Origin: Pseudomonadota bacterium
Lineage (GTDB): Bacteria; Desulfobacterota; Syntrophia; Syntrophales; JADFWA01
Reading direction: 5' to 3'
Length of the DNA stretch: 20,237 nt
NCBI GenBank assembly: GCA_030612385.1
Contig: JAUWNZ010000003.1
Location: 1 to 20,237, forward strand
Under the pieces are notes generated by a model, which was not told the DNA's origin, made no database searches, and saw only the letters and a program-made list of their open reading frames with translations. Position 1 is the stretch's first letter. Every line of letters begins with the position of its first letter. Position numbers and translations under genes: made by a program. Of this stretch, positions 1 through 6,634 are shown one piece after another.

Positions 1-13
1 GTGGGGACTATCC

Positions 14-101
14 AAATTTCTAATTTCCAATTTCAAGTTTCAAGCCGTGAACGGCTACACTTTTTTGCCCCATCTGCGTTTATCTGCGTGCATCCGCGGC
101 T
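14..101. repeat. heptad and decamer repeats downstream of the last gene
   Basis: Four tandem 7-bp units of the type NAATTTC/AAGTTTC occupy 14-41. They are followed by the inverted repeat AGCCGT-GA-ACGGCT (43-56) and by three 10-bp units, ATCTGCGTTT, ATCTGCGTGC and ATCCGCGGCT (72-101). A related pair of decamers (TCTGTGTTAA, TCTGTGTCAT) is at 19196-19215. The stretch 1-110 holds no gene that I can see. Confidence 0.7.
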
Positions 102-110
102 AATTTAATC

Positions 111-431
111 TCAGATCTTTATATCCACTCGTCTCTCATCTCCGGCAACACACAGGTTATCTTCCTGGTAGTCCACCGTTCTGCCATCCTCTGCCATTTT
201 TTGATTATCCTTTTCCCTTCTTCTACGCTCCTGCTCTTCTTTTTCTCTTATACGGGCGCGTTCCGTTTCCTCAGTATCTTTAACCTGTTCCTGCCGCAAC
301 TTTCTTTCCTCATTCAATTGGACATCAAAGTACCTTTGCTGAATGTCGGGATGCTGCTGCTGCGCCTGCTGAACGCGCTCCACAGAATTAGACTGCATCA
401 ATACCTGTTGTAAATCTACAGCCCTTAACAT
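111..431 (-). CDS. small charged coiled-coil protein at the end of the flagellar operon, function unknown
   Basis: A 106-residue protein with no signal peptide or membrane segment. The N-terminal part (about residues 1-35) is rich in Gln and Val and starts MLRAVDLQQVLMQSN. The middle (about 40-80) is a dense Glu/Arg/Lys stretch that should form a helix or coiled coil. It ends in RRVDIKI. The start at 431 has a GGGGGTG ribosome site about 8 bases upstream. It is the last gene of the operon seen here, 48 bases after the preceding small gene. From memory, proteins of this style (Gln-rich start, charged middle, short D-[IV]-K/R-[IV] end) occur after fliA in other delta-type flagellar loci, but I cannot verify this. 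I do not assign a function. That it is a real gene is fairly sure, given operon spacing and composition. Confidence 0.7.
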   Translation of the reverse strand: MLRAVDLQQVLMQSNSVERVQQAQQQHPDIQQRYFDVQLNEERKLRQEQVKDTEETERARIREKEEQERRRREKDNQKMAEDGRTVDYQEDNLCVAGDERRVDIKI

Positions 432-479
432 GATCGTATCACCCCCTTAATAAGTAATCGACACAATCATTGAATACCT

Positions 480-800
480 TTACCTTCTATCAATTATAAT
501 ATGTTGCAACATTTTCCACGCCTTTTCTCTCTCTTCATCAGCGGCTGTGCTTTTAGATGGCCGGCCGGTGGAATAGATTATACAGGTGTTGCCCTCCTTA
601 TCCTTTTCCTCTCTTACACCAAAGCGCTCGAAGCGATTTTCTTCTTCCAGTTGCGACATAATCCGGATGGTTTTATCGCTCACCCCCGCCTTCTTCAATT
701 TAATAACCTCTTCCGGAGTAAGGGCATAACTGCAAATAAAAAAGCCGGCAATGATTACGCTTATGAGAGAGACTGTAAGATATATTAATTTTCGTGCCAT
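480..800 (-). CDS. small exported protein with an LTPEEVIKLKKAGVSD motif, function unknown
   Basis: A 106-residue protein with a clear N-terminal export signal: MARK, then a hydrophobic run to about residue 25, with likely cleavage near YA-LT. The mature part starts LTPEEVIKLKKAGVSDKTI, a short helical motif seen in many exported or membrane-anchored small proteins in which residues after TPEEV form a helix-turn-helix-like pair. The rest is charged and has one Cys in the mature part (residue about 73). The start at 800 is preceded by a run of seven G (plus strand C run at 808-814) about 8 bases upstream, which can act as a ribosome site. It begins 21 bases after the stop of the FliL-like gene, so it is probably co-translated with it. 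A periplasmic accessory role in the flagellum is inference from position only. Confidence 0.7.
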   Translation of the reverse strand: MARKLIYLTVSLISVIIAGFFICSYALTPEEVIKLKKAGVSDKTIRIMSQLEEENRFERFGVREEKDKEGNTCIIYSTGRPSKSTAADEEREKAWKMLQHIIIDRR

Positions 801-821
801 TTTTTAATCCCCCCCTTAGAG

Positions 822-1388
822 TTACAGCAAGACAAATTTGACAAAATATATCTGTTTGACTGCTTCCTCTCCCCAGAAATTGTTCAACTCAGACCTGATT
901 GTCTTCTTTAATCCTTTTTTAGCATCAACGGATGTCACCTGGGCAATCTTTATCTTTTTCGCCGTCTTATAGATAATCCTTCTTACCTCTACTCTATTTT
1001 CCGATACTTTTATATCCTTGCTCAATCCAAGAGTAACATTACAGATCAAGAGCCTGTGGTTACCCTGCTCATCTCTCAGGTCAATAACGAAATCATCAAA
1101 GCGCTCAACATTCTCATCTAACGACCATACTCCTTCTGCAGTTTCCCCTCTATGAACGCCGACATCCTGCCCCCCCCCCTTAGAAAAAGGAACGGGGACA
1201 TCCTGCATCTTAACGTATACCCGGACGGATGTTCCTGTCACACACAAAAGGAGAAACGTAAAAAAGGATACTAATACCCATTTTCTTGAAAACTTTCGTT
1301 TCGGAACGGCTTTCTCATCAAGAGCGCCTTTTTCTTGCGGGACATCTATCTCTAAAAGATCAAGCTCTACCTTTCGATAAGCGTTCAT
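822..1388 (-). CDS. FliL-like single-pass membrane protein (second FliL paralogue)
   Basis: A 188-residue protein with a basic cytoplasmic start, one membrane segment at about 37-52 (WVLVSFFTFLLLCVTG) and a periplasmic domain. The C-terminal half resembles the FliL domain: FDDFVIDLRDEQGNHR, then a predicted helix and a final QIYFVKFVLL, matching the VRVYFTEFIIQ end of the FliL encoded at 12186. FliL proteins surround the MotB plug/linker region of the stator, so a stator-associated role is likely but inferred. QDV occurs at 62-64 and again at 74-76, flanking a Gly-rich insert encoded by a C10 tract on the plus strand. The start codon has only two bases between it and eight tandem GGTTCAC units, so no Shine-Dalgarno sequence is present. 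Upstream in-frame reading is closed by a TGA in the array, and no later Met fits. Confidence 0.7.
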   Translation of the reverse strand: MNAYRKVELDLLEIDVPQEKGALDEKAVPKRKFSRKWVLVSFFTFLLLCVTGTSVRVYVKMQDVPVPFSKGGGQDVGVHRGETAEGVWSLDENVERFDDFVIDLRDEQGNHRLLICNVTLGLSKDIKVSENRVEVRRIIYKTAKKIKIAQVTSVDAKKGLKKTIRSELNNFWGEEAVKQIYFVKFVLL

Positions 1389-1390
1389 AG

Positions 1391-1564
1391 TTCACGGTTC
1401 ACGGTTCACGGTTCACGGTTCACGGTTCACGGTTCACGGTTCACGGTTGATAGCTTTTAACCGTTGAACCGCTGAACCGTGAACAGTGAACCGTTTTTTG
1501 GTTCCGGCTTGTCCGGGTTAGGTGTTTGTTTTTTCATTCGATGTTGGACGTTCGATGTTCATCT
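1391..1564. repeat. heptad hairpin block with 29-bp core, between fliA and the FliL-like gene
   Basis: Eight perfect tandem copies of TTCACGG (same as GGTTCAC) fill 1391-1446. They are followed by the loop word TTGATAGCTTTTAACC and an opposing arm rich in TTGAACC/GTGAACC to 1493. The identical 29-bp core (T6 then GGTTCCGGCTTGTCC and more) is at 1494-1522. A second heptad set, TTCGATG, TTGGACG, TTCGATG, TTCATCT, is at 1537-1564. The array ends two bases from the start codon of the FliL-like gene. Confidence 0.85.
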
Positions 1565-1573
1565 TTTAATTCC

Positions 1574-2311
1574 CTACAGCCTATCCTCTTTCATCTCCCC
1601 TCTCAACCTCAGTATCGCCTGCGAATGGAGCTGACAGATCCTTGACTCTGTCAATCTCATCACCATCCCTACCTCTTTCATTGTCAATTCTTCGTAATAA
1701 TACAGCGATAAGACCAGCCTCTCCTTGCCGGGCAGGGAGTCTATCGCCTTTTTCAATATAGTTTTCAGCTCATTCCCGGCAAAGATGGAAAAGGGACTGC
1801 CGTGATCAATCGCCTCTATAACATCACTACTTCCATATTTTTCGCAAAAATCATAGGAACCATCCCCATTATTATGCAAGAGTGTCACACCTTTCGCTTC
1901 ATCGAGAAGCTTATAATACCCGGCAAGGGTTATACTGAGATACCGGGATACCTCCTCTTCATCGGGCGGTCTTCCCAACTTCTTCTGTAACGATGAATAG
2001 GCCTCTTCCAGTTTTGTATTCTTACTCCTGGTTGATCTCGGCATCCAATCCCTCGATCTTAACTCATCCAGTATGGCGCCTTTAATCCTGAACCTGGCAT
2101 AGGTTTCAAACCTGACATTCATCTTTTTATCAAATCTTTTCAGGGCCGAGATCAAACCTATTATGCCAACATTTGTCAGATCATCTTTATCCGCTATATG
2201 AGGCGGCACCTTTACGGCAATCCTCTCCGCTATATTCTTCACGAGAGGGGCATATTTCATTGTAAGGCTGTCACGTTCTTTTTTATCCATGGTTTCTGTT
2301 GATCGTGGCAT
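1574..2311 (-). CDS. fliA: flagellar sigma factor sigma-28 (FliA)
   Basis: A 245-residue sigma-70-family factor of the FliA class, which directs RNA polymerase to late flagellar and chemotaxis promoters. Region 2 is clear: YAPLVKNIAERIA near 20-32, then RFETYARFRIKGAILDELR at about 67-85 followed by RDWMPRS, diagnostic of FliA. Region 3 covers about 95-140. Region 4 is at about 190-240, with LPGKERLVLSLYYYEELT and the helix-turn-helix LTESRICQLHSQA. Its start overlaps the end of flhG by 29 bases. A second Met lies at residue 8 (2290); neither start has a strong ribosome site, since GGAGG is 17 bases before 2311, so the exact start is uncertain and coupling to flhG is likely. The final codons GAT AGG CTG TAG match a dispersed repeat word also found at the end of the MotE-like gene. 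No anti-sigma FlgM gene is seen here. Confidence 0.95.
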   Translation of the reverse strand: MPRSTETMDKKERDSLTMKYAPLVKNIAERIAVKVPPHIADKDDLTNVGIIGLISALKRFDKKMNVRFETYARFRIKGAILDELRSRDWMPRSTRSKNTKLEEAYSSLQKKLGRPPDEEEVSRYLSITLAGYYKLLDEAKGVTLLHNNGDGSYDFCEKYGSSDVIEAIDHGSPFSIFAGNELKTILKKAIDSLPGKERLVLSLYYYEELTMKEVGMVMRLTESRICQLHSQAILRLRGEMKEDRL

Positions 2312-3131
2312 TCCAGAAAAATTTCAGACCTCCCCCTCCATAACTTTCCGGCTGCTCCCGACACAGCTTTTCGGCCACCGAAAACAGAGACCTGCTTGCC
2401 GGGGAAGAGGGATAAATTTCTACCAGCGGCCTTTGCTGCAAAATTGCTTCCCTTACACTTCTATCCTGAGGTATGTAACCTAAGTAATCGATAAAGACAT
2501 CGAGAAAATGTTCCGTCGTGCTGCTCAATCTCCTGTAAACCCTCCTGGCTTCATCGGCATTCTTTACCATATTTACGAGCAGCATAAACCTCTTCTCACC
2601 ATAAGCCTTATAAAGGACCTTGATTAAGGCGTAGGCATCCGTCATCGACGTCGGTTCAGGAGAAACAACGACAACAATTTCTTTAGCCGCCATATTAAAA
2701 TACATGACATTACCTGCTATCCCTGCAGCCGTATCAATCAACATTAAATCGATGTCTTCGCTCAGGGCATTCAATTCATCGAGCAGGGTAATTTTTTGAC
2801 CTCTCGACAGATTTGTCATCTCCTGGATCCCTGAGGCTGCCGGCAGTATATTGATGCCTGCCGGACCTGAAACGATCACCTCCGACATGGTCTTTTCGCC
2901 TGTCAGGACATGGTGTAAGTTATATTTGGGTTTAAGCCCAAGGATAATATCTATATTTGCCAGCCCCGCATCGGCATCCAATACCAGTACCCTTTTCCCC
3001 ATCTCTGACAGGATACAGGCAAGATTGGCGGCTATATGTGTTTTTCCAACCCCCCCCTTGCCACTGGTAATTGCAATAACCCGGACATCTTCATTAGGGA
3101 CGCTATCTCTCTTTTGAGCCGGCATTGCCAT
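2283..3131 (-). CDS. flhG: MinD-like ATPase FlhG (FleN/YlxH), regulator of flagellar number
   Basis: A 282-residue ParA/MinD-family ATPase that limits flagellar number and works with FlhF. From the chosen start, the deviant Walker A SGKGGVGKT is at about 23-31, the switch I-type segment LDADAGLANID at about 51-61, and the Walker B-like LMLIDTAAG at about 129-137. A longer reading frame opens at a GTG at 3179, but that GTG and the next codons lie inside a heptad repeat array, and there is no ribosome site there. The ATG at 3131 has AAGGAG about 10 bases upstream and starts MAMPAQKRD, so it is preferred. The gene overlaps fliA by 29 bases and follows flhF across a 267-bp repeat-filled gap, an unusual separation for this pair. 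Confidence 0.93.
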   Translation of the reverse strand: MAMPAQKRDSVPNEDVRVIAITSGKGGVGKTHIAANLACILSEMGKRVLVLDADAGLANIDIILGLKPKYNLHHVLTGEKTMSEVIVSGPAGINILPAASGIQEMTNLSRGQKITLLDELNALSEDIDLMLIDTAAGIAGNVMYFNMAAKEIVVVVSPEPTSMTDAYALIKVLYKAYGEKRFMLLVNMVKNADEARRVYRRLSSTTEHFLDVFIDYLGYIPQDRSVREAILQQRPLVEIYPSSPASRSLFSVAEKLCREQPESYGGGGLKFFWNATINRNHG

Positions 3132-3159
3132 ATAATCCACTTTCTCCTTCACGCTTTTA

Positions 3160-3264
3160 AGTTTCGGGTTTCGGGTCACGGTTCAGCGGTTCAGCGGTTA
3201 AAAGCTGTCAACCCTGAACACTGAACACTGAACACTTTTTTGGTTCCGGCTTGTCCGGGTTAGG
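3160..3264. repeat. heptad hairpin block with 29-bp core, upstream of flhG
   Basis: Plus-strand units GGGTTTC, GGGTCAC and two GGTTCAGC-like units at 3161-3200 are followed by GGTTAAAAGCTGTCAACC, three CTGAACA units and the 29-bp core at 3236-3264. The central word is the reverse complement of the one in the block at 1391. The block runs up to the flhG ribosome site and includes the rejected GTG at 3179. Confidence 0.85.
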
Positions 3265-3282
3265 TCTCCATTCTCTTTTAAT

Positions 3283-3300
3283 GGAAGGCTAAAGCCTTCC
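3283..3300. repeat. 18-bp hairpin with 8-bp stem (GGAAGGCT/AGCCTTCC)
   Basis: A perfect 8-2-8 palindrome, GGAAGGCT-AA-AGCCTTCC, is followed by GCTACA. On the minus strand it reads GTAGC, stem, CTTTAG centre, stem, AT. It has the same layout as the two hairpins at 12085-12125 but a different stem sequence. It lies in the flhF-flhG gap. Confidence 0.75.
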
Positions 3301-3362
3301 GCTACATATACTGTGCAATTCTGACCGGCTCAAAAAGCGTAATCTCTGGCCGTATAGAGTAT

Positions 3363-3443
3363 AACCATTGAACCGTAAACCTGAGCAGGTGATAGCTTTT
3401 AACTGTTGAACCGTTGAACAGTGAACCGTGAACCTGAGTAGTT
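3363..3443. repeat. heptad hairpin covering the 3' end of flhF
   Basis: This block has arms of AACCATTG/GAACCGT-type and TTGAACC/GTGAACC heptads around the loop word GTGATAGCTTTTAACTG. It is bounded on the coding strand by AACTACTCAGG (plus strand CTGAGTAGTT at 3434-3443). The flhF stop codon (3399-3401) lies in the loop, so the last codons of flhF are read from the element. Confidence 0.8.
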
Positions 3444-4556
3444 TCCGATTATCAGGTTCGCAAGCTTCGCAGGATTCGCCTTTTCTATATCCCGGGGAAC
3501 ATTCTGACCGTTTGTAATATAAGCCACCGGTTTGCCGACCTGATCGACGACATTGAAAATCGAACCAAAAGCGACACACTCATCCAATTTGGTAAATATA
3601 ATGTTATCGTAATTTATCACCCCAAACCTCGCCGCCGTATCTAACATATTGTCCAGGCTGGATGTCATGCTTAAAAGAAGATTGGTCTCGACCTGGTAAT
3701 CCAACGAAAGAAAATCTCTCAACTCTTCCATGTAGTCACTATCGCTTTGACTCTTCCCCGGCGTATCCACCAGGATCATATCTTTATCGGCAAACCTGGT
3801 CAGGGCGTGTTCAAACTCCTTTTTGCCGGATATTACTTCAACCGGAAGTCCCATTATATTTGCATATACCTTTAATTGCTCAGTTCCGGCTATCCTGTAG
3901 TTATCCGCCGTTAACAGAGCAACATTCAGTCCTTTATCCAGCGCAAAGTGCGCCGCCAGTTTTGCCAGGGTTGTTGTCTTTCCCACCCCGGTGGGGCCGA
4001 CAAAGGCAATTAGCCTTTTCCCATTTGTCCCATTATTGGAAACACGAATAGATTTAGTTATCATCCCCCTTATAATTTTCAAAGCACTATCCATATCCGT
4101 CATATCTTCAGCAGAAAAATCCGATTTAAGTATATTTATCAACTTGCATACCCGTGGTTTGGATATACCTCTTGAGATAAGATGATAATAGACTCTCGAT
4201 TGGCAACTCCCATATTCATCCTTCTTATTCAGGCCCAGTGTGTCGAAAAAAGTGTTCAGAGTTTCTCTCAGCTCGGTCAATTCACCATTTTTGACACCAA
4301 GTATAATGGCCTTCATCTCATCCACCTCGCTTCTGAGAGAAGCGAATATATCAAGGTCTGGACGTCCGGTCTCCTCTGCCTTATCCCTGTCCATCCCATA
4401 ATAATTTTTATCTGATGCAGCGGTAACCTCCATTCGCGGAAGATTTCCACTCTTCAACATCTTTGAGGAGAGAATAAAAGCATCCCGGCCAAGATCCCTC
4501 TTGATCTTCGTCAAGGCCTCATGCATACTTGCCGCCTCATATCTTCTAACCTGCAT
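3399..4556 (-). CDS. flhF: signal-recognition-type GTPase FlhF, flagellar placement
   Basis: A 385-residue SRP-family GTPase that marks the site of flagellar assembly at the pole. The start MQVRRYEAASMHEALTKIK is typical. The N-terminal basic domain and helical N domain run to about 180. The G domain has the P-loop FVGPTGVGKTTTLAKLA at about 185-201, LLTADNYRIAGTEQL at about 214-228, G3 as DTPG at 264-267 (DTAG in most homologues), and TKLDE at 322-326. The ATG at 4556 overlaps the flhA stop by 11 bases and has GGAG seven bases upstream, indicating coupling to flhA; a longer in-frame start upstream is not needed. The last 12-14 residues (NYSGSRFTVQRFNS) are encoded by an intergenic repeat that has invaded the 3' end and supplies the stop codon. 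Confidence 0.94.
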   Translation of the reverse strand: MQVRRYEAASMHEALTKIKRDLGRDAFILSSKMLKSGNLPRMEVTAASDKNYYGMDRDKAEETGRPDLDIFASLRSEVDEMKAIILGVKNGELTELRETLNTFFDTLGLNKKDEYGSCQSRVYYHLISRGISKPRVCKLINILKSDFSAEDMTDMDSALKIIRGMITKSIRVSNNGTNGKRLIAFVGPTGVGKTTTLAKLAAHFALDKGLNVALLTADNYRIAGTEQLKVYANIMGLPVEVISGKKEFEHALTRFADKDMILVDTPGKSQSDSDYMEELRDFLSLDYQVETNLLLSMTSSLDNMLDTAARFGVINYDNIIFTKLDECVAFGSIFNVVDQVGKPVAYITNGQNVPRDIEKANPAKLANLIIGNYSGSRFTVQRFNS

Positions 4557-6630
4557 TTTGCAACTCCACCATCCCAAGGGATTTGATGTCCACCTCACGG
4601 GTCATCTCACTGCTCGAAAGAACCACGATATCGGGTAAAAATCTTTCAAGAATCTTCCGGAAATGGCTCCTCGTGCCGGGAGAACAGAGGATGATCGGCT
4701 GCAACCCCTTTGAGGTAAAGACATCGACAAATTTCCGCACACTCGTTACAACCTTCTGCACGAAATTCGGGTCCGGAGAAACATGATTTTCATATTCGGT
4801 ATACGAAACGGCGCTGTTAATCCGGTCTTCAATTTCCGTAGAAAGCATTGCCACCGTTATACTTCCCTCCTTATCCCGATACTGCCCTGTTATTGACCTC
4901 GACAGGGACGTCCTCACATACTCGGTCAGCATATCAACATTCTTTGTCATCGGCGCATAGTCCGCCATCGTCTCCAGGATAGTCAAGAGATCGCGAATAG
5001 AAACCCTTTCTCTGAGAAGTCTCTGCAATACCTTCTGAAGGGCGCCGAGCGGAACGAGCTTGGGGACAACCTCCTCCACAACCTTCGGGTTATTTATCGA
5101 CAGCGTATCTAACAATGATTGAACTTCCTGCCTCCCTAACAATTCGTCGGCATGGGATTTAATGATCTCCGTCAGATGCGTTGTAATTACGGTTGCCGGA
5201 TCAACAACAACATATCCCTTTGCCTGAACGTCCTCCTTCTCCTTCTCAGATACCCAGACGGCCGGCAGACCGAAGGCCGGCTCGATTGCCTCTATCCCCT
5301 TTATTTTTTCTCCCTTTTCCCCGGAGGTTATCGCAAGGTAATATCCAGGCATCACCTCCCCGCCGGCTAACTGAACCCCTTTCATCGTCACTGAATACTC
5401 ATTGGGTCTTAACTGAAGGTTATCTCTTATATGTATGGCCGGCACGATGAACCCTATATCGATTGCCAGTTGTTTCCTCAAGGCCTTTATCCTCTGCAGC
5501 AGTTCCCCCCCCTTTTCAGCGTCGACAAGGGGGATCAGGCCATACCCTACCTCGAGTTCCAGAAGATCCAGCGGCAAAAGCGCCTCCACCGATTCCACAG
5601 GGGTGACCGCAGGCAGCTCTTTCTCAACCTTTTTTGCCTTCTTTGAGGCCTGAAACAGGACATAGCCAAGGGTTCCCGCAATCAGCGAAATTCCGATAAA
5701 CGACAGCTTGGGCATGCCGGGGACCAGACCGAAGAAGAAGATAATAACTGCCGCCGTAATAATGGCCTTTGGCTGCACGAAAAGCTGACCGGTTATCTCC
5801 TCGCCCAGGTCTGCAGAGGAAGTTGATCTTGTCACAAGCAGGCCTGCGGCGGTCGAGACAATCAGCGCCGGAACCTGCGTCACCAGACCGTCCCCCACGG
5901 TCAGGAGGGTATAATTATGAGCGGCATCCGCCACCGTCATGCCCTGCTGCAACACGCCAATAATCAATCCACCGAGAATATTTATCAGTGTAATAATAAT
6001 CCCTGCAATTGCATCACCCCTGACAAACTTACTGGCTCCATCCATAGAGCCATAAAAATCCGCCTCTCTTTCAATATTCCGCCTCCGCTCGCGCGCTTCG
6101 GAATCCGTGATAAGGCCGGCATTGAGGTCGGCATCGATACTCATCTGCTTGCCGGGCATGGCATCGAGTGTGAACCTCGCCGATACCTCGGCTATCCTTG
6201 TGGCGCCCTTGGTTATCACTACAAAATTGATTACAATAAGTATCAGGAACACGATCAAACCAACAACATAATTGCCCCCAACAACGAAAGAGCCGAAGGC
6301 CTTTATGACCTGTCCCGCCGCTGCTGTTCCCTCATTGCCATGGAGAAGAATCAGACGGGTAGAGGCAACATTCAGGGATAATCGAAGAAGCGTGACCACA
6401 AGAAGTATCGAAGGGAAAGCCGAAAAGTCCAGCGGCCTCAAGACGTACATGGACATCAATAATATAACGACGGTGATGGTAATATTGAATGTAAGAAATA
6501 TATCGAGGGCAAGCGTGGGGAGGGGTATCATCATTACCACAAGGATGCCGATGATACCTGTCGCCATTACGACACTGCTGCTCTTTGTCCATCCCTGAAG
6601 ATATTCTGTTCCAGTATAAGATTCGGCCAT
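4546..6630 (-). CDS. flhA: flagellar export gate protein FlhA
   Basis: A 694-residue type III export gate protein of usual length. FlhA forms a ring under the export gate and couples proton flow and substrate docking. The N-terminal half is membrane-embedded, with hydrophobic segments from about residue 19 to 325. The family signature LRLSLNVASTRLIL is at about 82-95 and the conserved cytoplasmic loop MPGKQMSIDADLNAG at about 158-172, followed by the charged RERRRNIEREADFYGSMDGA. The soluble domain begins at about 330 and includes the later LRRLLRERVSIRDL-like region (seen as LLRERVSIRDLLTILE). The start at 6630 has GGAAGAGG about 9 bases upstream and lies 4 bases after the flhB stop. Its end overlaps flhF. 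There is no sign of damage. Confidence 0.97.
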   Translation of the reverse strand: MAESYTGTEYLQGWTKSSSVVMATGIIGILVVMMIPLPTLALDIFLTFNITITVVILLMSMYVLRPLDFSAFPSILLVVTLLRLSLNVASTRLILLHGNEGTAAAGQVIKAFGSFVVGGNYVVGLIVFLILIVINFVVITKGATRIAEVSARFTLDAMPGKQMSIDADLNAGLITDSEARERRRNIEREADFYGSMDGASKFVRGDAIAGIIITLINILGGLIIGVLQQGMTVADAAHNYTLLTVGDGLVTQVPALIVSTAAGLLVTRSTSSADLGEEITGQLFVQPKAIITAAVIIFFFGLVPGMPKLSFIGISLIAGTLGYVLFQASKKAKKVEKELPAVTPVESVEALLPLDLLELEVGYGLIPLVDAEKGGELLQRIKALRKQLAIDIGFIVPAIHIRDNLQLRPNEYSVTMKGVQLAGGEVMPGYYLAITSGEKGEKIKGIEAIEPAFGLPAVWVSEKEKEDVQAKGYVVVDPATVITTHLTEIIKSHADELLGRQEVQSLLDTLSINNPKVVEEVVPKLVPLGALQKVLQRLLRERVSIRDLLTILETMADYAPMTKNVDMLTEYVRTSLSRSITGQYRDKEGSITVAMLSTEIEDRINSAVSYTEYENHVSPDPNFVQKVVTSVRKFVDVFTSKGLQPIILCSPGTRSHFRKILERFLPDIVVLSSSEMTREVDIKSLGMVELQNAG

Positions 6631-6634
6631 ATCT

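Noticed and set aside
1170..1179. Frameshift at the C10 tract in the FliL-like gene
   Set aside because: The frame stays open on both sides, and the C-terminus matches a FliL-type end in the same frame; a sequencing error cannot be excluded but is not needed.
1391..1446. CRISPR array
   Set aside because: The units are 7 bp and directly adjacent, with no spacers and no cas genes.
1389..1573. Sigma-28 promoter before the FliL-like gene
   Set aside because: No convincing TAAA-N15-GCCGATAA match was found; the region is filled by repeats.
3132..3179. Extended flhG N-terminus from a GTG
   Set aside because: The GTG and following codons lie in heptad repeat DNA without a ribosome site; the ATG at 3131 has AAGGAG.
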